Below, one piece after another: positions 20,159 to 30,432 of a stretch of 64,000 bases of DNA (its first letter is position 1; each line of letters begins with the position of its first letter). The stretch spans positions 744,001 to 808,000 of the forward strand of contig SAXG01000011.1 of the NCBI GenBank assembly GCA_012932865.1, given 5' to 3'. Origin of the DNA: Amylostereum areolatum (Eukaryota > Basidiomycota > Agaricomycetes > Russulales > Stereaceae). Under the pieces are notes generated by a model that was not told the origin of the DNA, ran no database searches, and saw only the letters and a list, made by a program, of their open reading frames with translations. Position numbers and translations under genes: made by a program.

Positions 20159-21741
20159 TTAATATCGAGATTCACGGAACATGAAGAATAAATGTAGTAT
20201 GGCATTTACTCTGAAGACAAATCCCGTAAAAAAACACGAACACGACGTACAATAGCTAGAAGGCTGGAGGCGTGTCAGATCAGTGGTACAAGACCGCGGG
20301 GATAGCACCACGCACCGTGTCTTACACAACACAAAAACAAACCGAGCAGCAACTAGCCCTCCACGGGCCATGAAGGCCTCGCGTAGCATCCAGAAGAAAG
20401 GCCTGTCGACCCAAGGCCACTCTAGGCTGGGTTCAAGCCCATCCACAAACTCCGTAAGACTATCTGCAGGGACCTCTATACGCAAAGAGCGGAGTCGTTC
20501 CAGTGCCGTTGCAGCTGAAGGGCGGTCTGGAGGGTATAGCGACGTCATGTCCTGCAAAAGCTCGACAAAGCCCGGTATGTTGGGTGTGACAGGCTGTCTA
20601 TCCCTCAGTCCAAGATTGGTTTGGAGTAAAAGAAGCACATACGTGAAACCAGCTGTTGAATAACCTTCCTGTTTGATACACGTCTGCGGCGAAGGGATTG
20701 AAACACGTGTATGTCACCTCCGGCACCTTGTGCCTGCGACCATGGTCGTTGCTCATGGGATCTATCCAGCAGTCCTCCAAAGGAAGGGGCGGAGAGAAAT
20801 GTTTGGAGTATCCGAAGTCCAGGATGAGGTAGCGTACGGGGAATGTAGAGCGAAATTCGGGTGGAGGACAGTATTTTGCACGTTGACCCGACGGTAGCCA
20901 GGTGTACGCTTGAGGTACCCTTCCATGGTGATTGATGAGGATATTCTCGTAAGATATGTCCTAGTCCAACTCATGAGTTTTACGACTCAAAGAAATGGAA
21001 GGTACCATGTCGTACCAAGTGTGCAATTCTGTGTTCGTGTAAAAACGTGAGACCCTTGAAGCTGTACCAGTCAATAAGTTTTGTGCCGTTTGACGGAAGT
21101 GATGGAAACGTACAGCCAGGAGTTGGTCGGCAAAATCGAGACACTCCTTAGCGTTCATCATAGGAGGTTCAAAGGAATTGTCGCAGCATGGCATAACGAC
21201 GAAGGTCCAATCCTGAAATTGGAGAAACTCCACCACAGGGACCGTCGTGTTCAACGGGTTGGATTTGAGAGGTTCCGAATTGAGCAGCCGCAAAATTTCT
21301 AGTTCATGGACATTGTCCCTGCCTTTCGAGACCACTTTTATGACAACGTCTCGATTCAATCTGTTGCCACTGGTGAGGTTATGTACATCTGATTCAGTAA
21401 GTTGAAATGCCTACCTGTCCCGTGCACCAAACACAGTGGTGACCTGGGACATATGAATGAGCTTTAGCTTGCAACACCAAAGGACAAAATCATACACTTA
21501 CGATCACCATGGAGCACTTGAACCCTTCCCCTCGATCGCCGAATAGACCAAATGAATCTGGTGCGGGTGGTTCTGCTCTACCCGAGGCTGGTGCAACCGA
21601 GGATTCCTTGTCGAAGTGATAGAGGTCGTATCCGTTGCTCGCAAAGAAAGGACGCAAGACCTCCCATGGCTGGCACCACGCATCACCAGTTCTGTCAAGA
21701 TCCTTCCAGTCTTGCCATGTCTCGGGAAGGTTTTCCTTCAT
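20159..21741 (-). CDS. Protein kinase, basidiomycete-type (438 aa, six exons)
   Basis: Exons: 21741-21502, 21443-21415, 21369-21114, 21054-21016, 20960-20643 and 20593-20159. Introns are 45-59 nt. The total of 1317 nt is a multiple of three. Motifs in order: the ATP-binding lysine in DVVIKVV (about K101), the partner glutamate in HELEILRLL (about E112 or E114), the catalytic loop HLDISYENIL (D189, N194), DFG at 236-238 (LILDFGYSKHF) and a PPDRPSA segment in the last helix. The usual HRD is HLD; the catalytic Asp is kept. All key residues are present, so it is probably active on Ser/Thr, although specificity cannot be read. The C-terminus ends with PFFWMLREAF and a Cys-rich hydrophobic tail. 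A weak inverted-repeat element (M7) ends about 243 bp upstream of the ATG. Intron 3 uses an AAG acceptor and intron 5 a less standard one; both were chosen to keep the kinase frame. Confidence 0.75.
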
Positions 21742-21879
21742 AACCGATCACTGCATTAGTCGAAGATATAAGATCACAGCCCGCAACTGGGCGATTGAAT
21801 TCTACGCACCGCTAGAGTGTCATGATCCGGACTGTTACTCGGCATTTTTGTGGCGTCTTTCCTCGCGTGGGCTGAGGAG

Positions 21880-21914
21880 TAGGAAGGGTAGGAAGAGTAG
21901 GAAGAGTAGGAAAT
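21880..21914. repeat. Short 9-bp tandem repeat (GTAGGAAGA)
   Basis: About four imperfect GTAGGAAG(A/G) units in a row, just upstream of the kinase start. Purine-rich; possibly a promoter tract. Confidence 0.6.
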
Positions 21915-21983
21915 ACTTTCGGAGGCTAAGACGCAACTAGGACGTGCCAGCGGTCAAAATTGACGTTTAAAAGTTGAAACACT

Positions 21984-22365
21984 GAAGGACAAAAGGGTGA
22001 GAACAGAGAATCATTACATCATTGATTATCGGATGCCCACGTCACGCCAAGTCCCGAAAACTACATGCACAAGGTTCTTACACTCTGACGTGTTCCTGGA
22101 GCTGTCCGAGGGCTGTCAAAATATGGATGCCCCGGGCGTATGCCGGTAACCTCGCGACTCCTCCGAGCTCATAAATACCGTCCACCACGGATGACGGCAC
22201 CAAATTTAGCTGGTACCGGTACCGGTTCCGTACTCCGTAGACCCCTGCACCAGCACCAAAGAGTAAGGGAAGCGATACGTCTTCCGTCGTCAAAGTGTGT
22301 TGCATCTTTCCTCCTCTGTCTTTCCTTCTCCATCTTCCGCCTTTTGATCTCACTTGTGTGCATCG
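21984..22365. mobile_element. Possible decayed MITE M7 (about 380 bp)
   Basis: The right end GATCTCACTTGTGTGCATCG (22346-22365) matches the family repeat. The left end GAAGGACAAAAGGGTGAGAA (21984-22003) matches only loosely with gaps. Minus-strand frames inside are probably chance. Confidence 0.35.
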
Positions 22366-22680
22366 AAAGCGGGGCTGTGTGCTGGTATCTTTGTCCTTCA
22401 ACCGTGACAAATCCCTTGGGGTCGGCGCCCCAAGGATCTGCAGCACGTTATTGATTTTTAGACATCCACTTTCAGCTGTGTCATTTGCTACCTAGACTTT
22501 ATTCCAGCTACCCAGGATATGTACAGTGCAGTGCAACCAGGTATGCCCCAAGAACTGTGGGTTTTTTACAGTGACAATTTACGGAGCCACCAGCCAAATA
22601 CCCTCCGGGTGTTATTCTGGATCACCGGCAAGTCACTCACGGCGAAGTTGCGTTCTTTTGTTCTCATCTTCCTCTTCCTC

Positions 22681-24046
22681 ATGTCCTCCACACTTCCGGG
22701 ACGCGAATGATTGCTTCAGTATGCCGTCGAGAACCGTGATGCCCGAATCCGAGACCTCAAAGCGCAGGTTCAAAAGTTGGAGGGCGAGCTGAAGACAACG
22801 AAACAGCTGTCCAGAGAGCACCGCGATGCCCTCCAAGACGAAAAGAATGCTCGCATGGATGCGGAGCAAGAACGCGACGTAGCACGAGTGTATCACAGCA
22901 ACGCTATACAGGATTACGAGCGACGAGAGCAGGGGCTACTGGAGGGGCTGCGGACGTTACATGCAGCCGCAGGGCGGGGGGATGAATGGCTCTTGACGTT
23001 GGAGTCCGTTTAGGATAGATTGCGCTCGGCGACTGCTGATAGGTGAGTATTATGTGTCCACGGGTACTGTATGAGCTGGATTAAAAGATATCGGTGCATC
23101 GATCCGACTGATTCGTGAAAAATAGTATTCCTTCGCCGGCCCAGTCCTACAACTACAGCCCATCCCGCCCGGCGCATCTGGATCAGGGTGAGACGCCTGC
23201 GCGGTTCATCACAGATGCCAAACATGGGAAGCACGCCTTTCCCGACCTGTTCAAGGCAAAAATTCACTATCCGTCCCACTCTATTTGTAGTCCTTTGAGG
23301 CTCAAAGATGAGCCTGTGGATGAGCCTGAGAAGGTCCCCAAGGAGATATCCCTGGACGAACCTGTGAACGAGCCCAAGGAGGAACCTGTGGAGGAGCCTC
23401 AGAGTGTGCCCAAGAAAGATCCCTTCGAAGAGCCCGTGGAGGGCTGCTTGTGTCCGATATGTAAGCGAGCCTTAGCCACAGCGCATCAGCACATCACCGC
23501 CAAGGCTACACATGTACACTCCAGGTGAGTCTTGCGGTCTGCCTCCCGCGCTCGAGTCGCATGAAGGCTGATAAAGCTAAAGCTTGAGCCCACCTACGGT
23601 CTCCAGCACCATGCATGACGCTCCGATCAGCTCCAGCCCAGGGCCAAGTACGTCCCTCGGTGTAAGGCCGGATACTTCGGTAAGACATGCGCCGAACGCT
23701 CTTTGGTGAGTTGGTCTTGACATTTCTTCGTATCATCACTTACAGTTACGAATCTGAAGGGTTCCCGGGGAACTCGTCGAAGTTGGGCACGAAACTTACT
23801 ATGCCGGCCCGGGCGACCGCCTTTATCCACTTTCTCCCTGGTATTACACCAGGAAACGACCCCTGGAGGGCGGAGAGGAGAACAAACGCCCTCGAAAGGG
23901 TGCAAAATACTACAAGTCATGAGTGGCATGAACATAAACTTCCCACAACCGACCTGATGTTCGAAGTAGGGTATGAACTTGTTGCAAAGGTAACAGTAGT
24001 AGAGGATGGTGTATCATTGTGGAGGGCGGATAGGTTTGGTACTTAG
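22681..24046 (+). pseudogene. Coiled-coil gene with Cys/His-rich segment, broken by stops
   Basis: An ATG near 22681 starts SSTLPGRE, then TGA at 22708-22710, then a long charged coiled coil (VENRDARIRDLKAQVQKLEG and on, to 23010), then TAG at 23011-23013. An intron follows (GTGAGT near 23043 to TAG at about 23126). The next exon has an acidic repeat with EPV/EEP units (DEPVDEPEKVPKE) and CLCPICKRALATAHQH, a possible zinc site. Further exons can be read to about 24046 in more than one frame; one of them ends with a basic GEENKRPRKGAKYYKS but needs extra TGA codons to be ignored. Both coiled-coil stops could come from CGA and CAG by C-to-T change. Probably a nuclear coiled-coil protein gene that has decayed; family unknown. 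Confidence 0.5.
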
Positions 24047-24575
24047 GCGGCGCTACCATCGTAGTCTCGTTATCTTTTGCCATGTTCGGACAGTACTAGT
24101 ATACTCTGGGCGTACACATAAGTTCGCAGGACGTCGTCGCGAGGACGGAGTGAAAACTTATCGACCATGTATGTAAGTGCTTACGGCTCTAAGGCGAGCA
24201 CGCGCGCGGTCTTTTCTGATTCCTTGTTGAACAAAGTATACTTACATATAACTGTCCGCGTTGTCACATTATCGTGTTGTTTTCCCCCCACATCTGACCA
24301 TGGCGTTCCCCTTGTCCCTCTGAGCTAAACTACGTCCCCTTTCGTCAAGATATGACGCCGGTGTGCCCCTGCTTCACAATAACAACACTACCTCAAACGT
24401 CATATATTATATTCTGCTAGAAGCGCAAGGCAAAGTGTTCAGACACACACAACATTGAAACAGCATCACTTACTGTTCACTAAGTCAGCTTGTCACACAT
24501 ATATCTAGGTCCGTACAACCTACCGCTGAAGAGCGTCCAACTGGGGCCGAATCCGCGCAAGGATGGTTGGCCACA
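24047..24575. other. No gene recognised
   Basis: AT-richer intergenic sequence between two convergent genes; no signals recognised. Confidence 0.3.
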
Positions 24576-26010
24576 CTAGACGGGAGGGGTATGCCAGGCA
24601 GTCGCAAGCATAGATAAGGACTCACTTCTGTCCCCGATCCGCGGTTTGCTAACGTCAACATCCCGATGCCTACAAACACCACTTTGCTCAATAATATCCT
24701 CTGTGTAGCCCATCTCGTGAAGACGATGAATAACACTGTTTCGAGTATTTAGAGTTGTCCACGAATAAAAACCGAAAACCCGAGTAAGTGTACTTTTCCA
24801 CTCTGAACGATCGAAGGCTTGCCTTACGACGTTCCTTGTTGAACTCCAAATCATCCAACCAATCCTCACAAGTGTCTAGGTGCTAAAGGGAAGCGCATGC
24901 GTCACGAGAAGCTTTAAAACCAAACGGAACACCAACCTCCTTTCGAGTCGTTTTATGAAGTGTCGTGTGCTTTTCCTCCACTATCTCTGTGTAAGTGCTT
25001 GCGACGTCCGCGTGATTTGCGTCGGCAATATCCTTGCATGCAGCATCCATTTCGTCCCAAAAGCCAAGAAACGCTGCCTTCGAACAGCGTGGAAGACACG
25101 CTTTACCAATATACTCGCCTAAGACAGTCGTGTCAATGGAAATGCCAAGGTGCGATCACGATGATAGAGAAGACATACGATAAGTGATCGGTAGAGCGTT
25201 GAGCAGTTCGTCAATGTCGATCGCTAGACACATGCGATAACGTTGTGGTATGAGTGGTCCGATGCGAGACCAGTGGAGAAGCCTCGTGGATAACAAATTA
25301 TCAGGTTGACAGACGGTGCGATGAATAAAGCAAGACATACTCGAGATCGGCGCACTTCGCACACAATCGTTTACGATAGACGAAAAATATTCGCTTGGTT
25401 GGCGTGTACGTTCCACAATTCTGCATTGCAGCCGATCAGAGGGAAAGGGCACTGGACATGAAAAGGGGCCATACTGTGCAGGTGTCACTGAACAGCAAAT
25501 GCGCCCAGGCAATAGGTGATATATCATCAGGGCAAACGGGACAGCGGACAAACGGCCAGGTAATCTTTTTGGCCATGCGGTCGAGCGACTGCTGCCAGAC
25601 GAGGAAAGAATGGCGCGAGAAGAGATGGGCATGGAAACTGCGGTCTGTTCTCGCGAGTGTGATGAGATCCGCTGGAGAAACATGACTGAGAATCTGGGCT
25701 GCAGTGATAAGTGACCCAAACCGCGCCAGGAATCAGGGCAGTAAGACTACCTCCTGGATAATGTCGAGCGGAAGTCTAGGAAATGGGTTTGGCTGCCTTA
25801 GCTTTGCGACACTTATAAGCCCTTCGAGTGCCAGTCACGACCCACAAGGGCGCAGCCTCGACTCTGAGATCCGGCTACACCAGATGGCGCCGTCGTCAGA
25901 GGGACATTAGCAAATTCAACTTTAACCTGATTCCAAAGAATTCCATCATAAATTGGCTCGACGGCGGCGATGGGTCGCTTGGCTGTACGGGAGGTTGCGG
26001 CAGTAGTCAT
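24576..26010 (-). CDS. F-box-type protein with Cys-pair motif, possibly frameshifted
   Basis: The likely ATG at 26010 starts MTTAATSRTAKRPIAAVEP. A basic segment (RRAYKCRKAKAAKP) is followed by the F-box: RLPLDIIQE, an intron of about 54 nt (GTAGTC..CAG), then ILSHVSPADLITLARTDRSF. Next come a FLVWQQSL and CPVCPDDISPIAWAHLLF region, another intron near 25480, and CGTYTPTKRIFFVYRKRLC with CAKC, a C-x2-C pair set as in mushroom F-box proteins. A later exon (24869-24576) has RLHEMGYTEDIIEQSG and SKPRIGDR, like the usual C-terminal region. F-box proteins recruit substrates to SCF ubiquitin ligases. The frame seems to shift by one just before the F-box, so the gene may be damaged. Exon borders are approximate. 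Confidence 0.55.
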
Positions 26011-26225
26011 CGAGACTGTAGATTTCAGGTGGTTCCGCGGGAGGATAGTGTTATATAGGAGGTGAGAAAAGGGCGGATAGCCACGGGAGCGGCGCAGTGT
26101 GTATATATAGTACGGAGAATGGCACAGGGCCACAGGCGAAAGGTTCAAAGGATGTTTGATATCGCGGCCTAGCAAGTGCACGAAAGATCGGTGGGTTTCA
26201 CACGAAGGAGAAAATTTACATGAAG

Positions 26226-26302
26226 GGCGAAAAGGCGAAAGGCGAAAGGCGAAAGGCGAAAGGCGAAAGGCGAAAGGCGAAAGGCGAAAGGCGGAAGGCG
26301 AA
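26226..26302 (+). repeat. Microsatellite-like array of GGCGAAA (about ten units)
   Basis: Uninterrupted 7-bp GGCGAAA units with one AAGGCGGAA variant near the end. It lies between the divergent F-box gene and the coiled-coil gene. Confidence 0.85.
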
Positions 26303-26319
26303 AGACGAGGCGCCTTACG

Positions 26320-26402
26320 CGTTAGGACGCGTTACGATGCGTTAGGAGGTGTTAGGAGGTGTTACGATATTGTGTTACAATGCGTTAGGACGCGTTAGGA
26401 CG
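26320..26402 (+). repeat. Degenerate 10-bp tandem repeat (GCGTTAGGAC)
   Basis: About eight units around GCGTTAGGAC / GTGTTAGGAG / GCGTTACGAT. It ends directly at the left terminal repeat of MITE M6. It is not a canonical telomere repeat. Confidence 0.75.
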
Positions 26403-26642
26403 ATACGCACCAAAGTGAAATCCAAACGACGACGTCCGAATCGGCAGTGACGGGAAAGATGTGGAAAGATGTGAAAGTGCAATTCTGGGCCAGGGAGCAG
26501 GGTAACGGCGCGACGGCGCGAGGAAGGGGCATCGGAACGACTTCCGATTTAGGACCGCTTCGTCTCCTACTTTGTTTCCGTGGCTTCTTCTTCTGCTTTG
26601 TTCCCTTGCGGAGGCTCGCGCAGACTTCACTTTTGTGCATCA
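26403..26642. mobile_element. MITE-like element M6 (about 240 bp)
   Basis: Left end TACGCACCAAAGTGAAATCC (26404-26423); right end GACTTCACTTTTGTGCATCA (26623-26642), an imperfect inverted pair. The right end is 117 bp upstream of the ATG of the coiled-coil gene at 26759. Confidence 0.65.
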
Positions 26643-26758
26643 GTGCGGGTCGTGTACAAAGGAACGCCGTACTGTATTTCTGCCGCTACACGACAACCTC
26701 TGTGCTGCATCTTCGCCGTCAACCTTTACCTTCGCCCTCTTCGCCCACTTCAATACCC

Positions 26759-27475
26759 ATGCCCCGTGGTCGTAAGCCCAAACGTATACAGAAGCGCAAG
26801 GCAGGGCGTTTCTGTGCCGAAGCGATCGTCCTGGAGGTGCGTGAGCGTCTACTCCCGTATATTCTTTGTTCTAAGACTCGCCTCCGACGTAGAATGACGG
26901 TCATCAGTCTTCCCCCGAGGATGACCCTGTGCCCCCTCCGGTGAGTGTCGCAGAGTACGGTTTGACATGTTTTCAATGCTCAGACCGCCTTCTCCTTGAC
27001 TAAGCAAGAACCCCAGGCCCCGGGTAGCAAAGTGCGTTCTTCAACGTGAATACATCAACGACAGATTGCTAATATAGTTCTCCATCAGCGCCAGCACTCA
27101 AATGACGGTGGATCTGGCAGCGATAACAAGCGTGTTGCTCGTTCAGCCAGCTACGACGTACATTCCCTCCACATACACGCCGCGGCTCTTCCTAACTTGC
27201 ACATCCAGGCCCCGGTCGACATGGCCCTCAGCTCTGTTGGCCACGAGCTAGCTCTACCTATTTGTGATCGGATCAAGATGCTTGAAAAGCCATCGGAAGA
27301 CGAGGAGGGATCCACAAGGTGCCATCGTGCTTGGAAGCAAGCAGAAAGGAGCTGGATATGCATAACGCTGGAGCGGTTGAGCGACAGGCTAGCCCTGAAC
27401 GATGACAATAACAGCGCGACTGTGCATGAGGAAATGGACGAGGTGAGGGTAGAGCTGTTGATCGAAGACCTGTAA
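26759..27475 (+). CDS. Small coiled-coil protein (186 aa, four exons)
   Basis: Exons 26759-26836, 26893-26940, 26984-27031 and 27089-27475; introns 56, 43 and 57 nt. All exon lengths are multiples of three (78, 48, 48, 387). The protein starts MPRGRKPKRIQKRKAGRF, a basic nuclear-localisation-like segment. A Ser/Pro/acidic linker follows, and the helical C-terminal part contains ICDRIKMLEKPSEDEEG and WICITLERLSDRLALNDDN. A paralogue with the same intron before the RxxxxxxGG..DNKRVARSA segment lies at 43885-44560 on the other strand, broken by a frameshift. A role in chromatin or transcription is only a guess from the basic N-terminus. Confidence 0.55.
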
Positions 27476-27883
27476 TCAATCCTACTGCGTTACGAACTTT
27501 GGACCGAGTGCCTTCGTGCTTCCCCCACCCCGTACATCGACGTCTAGTTCTTTCCTGTTGAACGCACTTTTTCGCGAACATTGGGAGAGAGCCTAGTCAT
27601 CCCTGCAACACATGTAGATGCCGCTGTTTCGATTCGGACGTGTCCCCGCCTCGTTTCCTTTAATCTACTATGCGCCCTTTGCCGTGCTCCGACCCGTGTG
27701 CGCCTTCGAGGCCGCGGCTGCCTGGCACCGCACTCCTCTTGTTCGACGCACATTTCCTTTTTTAAGTGAGGACGATTTATGTCCCTCCTATCCCGCTCAC
27801 CATTCTTTTCCAGATCTCGACACTCCCACGAGCCAGCTACTCCATAGAGACCACCAGGAGGACGGCTCGGCCGCTTGCCGCAA
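27476..27883. other. No gene recognised
   Basis: 3' flank of the coiled-coil gene, then plus-strand frames without recognisable protein character. Confidence 0.3.
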
Positions 27884-28142
27884 CCTGGTCCCAGCGCGAT
27901 CGGCGCAAGGGACTTACCAATGCTGGCGCACAATGGAGAACCATGGGTCATCTGTCGATGCATATGATAGCCCTTAGTTCGGACTGTTCATAGAACCAAC
28001 AACGTCTGAGCTGCCCCGACCTGGTCCCAGCAGGGCTGTTCGCGATCGGTGCAAGGGACCTACCAATGCTGGCGCACAATGGAGAACCATGGGTCATTTG
28101 TCGATGCATATGATAGCCCTTGCTTCGGACCGTTCATAGAAC
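27884..28142 (+). repeat. Tandem duplication, units of 112 and 123 bp
   Basis: 27884-27995 and 28020-28142 are near-identical over their length; both contain CCAATGCTGGCGCACAATGG and end CATAGAAC. The second has an 11-bp insertion near its start. No gene function is apparent. Confidence 0.75.
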
Positions 28143-28423
28143 TCCCGGCCTGCTGTTCCCGATCGACTTGCTTTGTCCCCGGCCTTGGAAGCAAAGATCC
28201 TCATTTGCCCCCTTTGTCCTCGGTGCAGTCTCCCGTGCTCTTGCCGACTCGGATGTTTGCGCCCATGACATCCGACCCATGTCCAGGTCAACGGCCCTGG
28301 TACATCCTTGCTCCTTCCCTCCAAATTCACCGATGGACATTCTAGTCGTCCTGAGAAGCATGCTGGGTATATAAGATGAACACCTGCGCACGCGCGTTCT
28401 CTCCACCCCTCTACCATCGCAAA

Positions 28424-28981
28424 CATGGAAGATATACTCAATCTAGGCCTTCCCAACTTCCCTTCGGCCAATGCAAGCACCTTACTTTGTTGAGTGGGCT
28501 GTTACTAACGTCCTCACAGGTAGTATATCAGATTACCGATCCGACTTCTCGACACAAAAACAAGCTTGGTACCTATGCCCGGCGTGGACAGTCCACGATC
28601 AAGGTGCTGGAGGTTGCGTTAAGCTTGATACCCTGGGTACTAACTGCCTCGCAGCACGGAATACTCACCTTCAAGCTCGATTTTGCCCACGAAGAAGGGT
28701 TCACCATGGTCACAATGAGCCAGGTTGAGCCCACCAACTTCCATCTTGCCAAAATTGTCCGAGTTCGCACTGGGACTAGGACGCCTCGCATTAAGGCTGG
28801 CGCAGCCGAAGGGGGGTCCGTCTCTGACCAAGCTCAACCCGAGTCCGGGCCCTCGACAGCCACAGATAACGCGGTCGCGGTCGAAGCCGGCACCTCTGAA
28901 GGGGAGTCTGCCTCTGGCCAACAACAAAAGGTCAGGTTTGCCACTGCCAGGCTCGTCAAGCTGGACGCTCCTCCCGAATGA
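28424..28981 (+). CDS. Hypothetical gene, two exons
   Basis: The ATG at 28424 starts EDILNLGLPNFPSANAST. An intron ending CACAG near 28518 leads to a frame with VVYQITDPTSRHKNKLGTYA, hydrophobic EVALSLIPWVLTAS and an acidic Ser/Gly/Gln-rich tail ending RLVKLDAPPE. The phase at the proposed splice does not fit perfectly, so the first exon may be wrong. No family was recognised. Confidence 0.3.
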   Translation, partial: HGRYTQSRPSQLPFGQCKHLTLLSGLLLTSSQVVYQITDPTSRHKNKLGTYARRGQSTIKVLEVALSLIPWVLTASQHGILTFKLDFAHEEGFTMVTMSQVEPTNFHLAKIVRVRTGTRTPRIKAGAAEGGSVSDQAQPESGPSTATDNAVAVEAGTSEGESASGQQQKVRFATARLVKLDAPPE

Positions 28982-30004
28982 TACGCCTATGGTGTGTGGC
29001 CTCTCCGTTTTGACTAGAGTGATCCAAAGTGACGCCTAGCTTCCTTGCCGTGCTTATTCTTATTAGGCGGGGAGGTCGAAGGTTTGTGCTCCTTGGAAAG
29101 GGGGAAACGTAGTACCGTCTCGATTGTGTCTATCCATCACATAACCCTACACGAGTTCGACACGCTGGTCTGAGAAGGGAATGTCCAAAATTGCACCGCA
29201 CAGGTAGCTTGATTTTCGAGGTGTCAACCTCGCGCAAACGGCACGTCCGCACACGGAAAGAAATTACTTAGCGAGGTTGCATCTCTAGGATCTTGCCCAT
29301 GGCGTGGTAGAGCCTCGCCCACTCCCCCCCTCGCCACATCAGCCGTCGTATATCTTGGGTGTGCGATGCACGCTGCAGACGCCCTTCGCGGTCCCCGCAA
29401 ACCTGATATTTTGATGCTTAGACTACCACGTCGAGCGATCCGCCCAACACGACGGCTGAGAACTGGTGAGCATGTGGACGCATCGCCGACTCCGTGCAGT
29501 GAAAATCCAAGAAGGCCCAACCTCTGCTCAGGACGTACACATTGACGACAAGTCAATGTTCGGGTTTCAAGAGAGGGGCAAACCCGCATTTTTCCGCCCT
29601 CGTGGTGAGCCGTGCTTGCGATCGCAGATTGAATGAAAGAGCATACCATCTTCGTTTTTGAGGAGCTTGATCTACAGTCGTATATCATGCTGGACCGGAT
29701 ACGATGCATGGCGCTGACTCTGCACGCGCACCGGAGTGCAGGTGTGCAAGGTGACTCCGCGATGTGTGCGGAGGCGCGGCGTAGCCGTGCTCATCTGTGA
29801 ATCCGTTAGTAGAGGGGAGCAACCTACTGCGATCTTGTGGGGTATCATGCGGTGGACCACTCACTCTCTGCTGAGGAGAGTGGAGAAGGCTGCACTCGAT
29901 GGTCCCCCGGGCTGGTAATGGAACAGCTCTCTCATAAACCCCCTCTTCAGACACCTTCGCCGTGACCACGAGTGGTTGGCCGACAATGAGCGCTGTGCTT
30001 GTTG
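28982..30004. other. No gene recognised; left flank of the nested retroelements
   Basis: Open frames (for example 29224-29709 minus) lack protein-like features. The last five bases before the LTR, GTTAG at 30005-30009, are the target duplication of the outer element. Confidence 0.35.
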
Positions 30005-30009
30005 GTTAG

Positions 30010-30432
30010 TGTCACGGATCGCTCCATTTCTCTCTTCGTTTGCAGACCTCGTACACGCGACGTGTCACGGCACATGACTTTCCCTTGCATCACATGCTTC
30101 AATGACGTCATTGCCCGGACTTCCGAGCGGGGTTCCGCATCCTTATCTATGACATCACTGCTCCGGACCTTCATCCTCCGCCCCATGACTCCTTTCCTAT
30201 TGTTCCCCCCGCTCGCACCACTATCGCATCGCATCGCACCATCGTTCCCACTTGTATATAAGGACAGTGTTTCTCTTCCCTTTTCCCTAGACTGTCCATC
30301 TCGTCATACGGTACTGTAGCGCACGTTGCACTACCCTAGACCCCGGCACTCTCAAATCTATTGTTTCTTCTCGCTCCTCCCATCGTCGCGACTTAGGCGG
30401 TTTCATCGGTCTCATAAACTGCGTTTCTGACA
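30010..30432 (+). repeat. 5' LTR of outer element (423 bp)
   Basis: TGTCA..TGACA ends. It carries GTATATAAGG (TATA) at 30254-30263 and the likely mRNA start TAGACTGTCCA at 30288-30298. By eye identical to the 3' LTR (43048-43470) and to the inner element's 5' LTR (40483-40905). Confidence 0.95.
30254..30263 (+). promoter_or_regulatory. LTR TATA box
   Basis: GTATATAAGG inside the LTR, about 33 bases before the sequence that pairs with the primer site. That is the normal spacing from a TATA box to a transcription start. Confidence 0.7.

Noticed and set aside
26320..26402. Telomere-like TTAGG repeats
   Set aside because: The unit is a degenerate decamer GCGTTAGGAC, not a TTAGGG array, and it is internal.
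29224..29709. 161-codon minus-strand frame
   Set aside because: No protein-like hydrophobic pattern, no homologue recognised, no splice signals.
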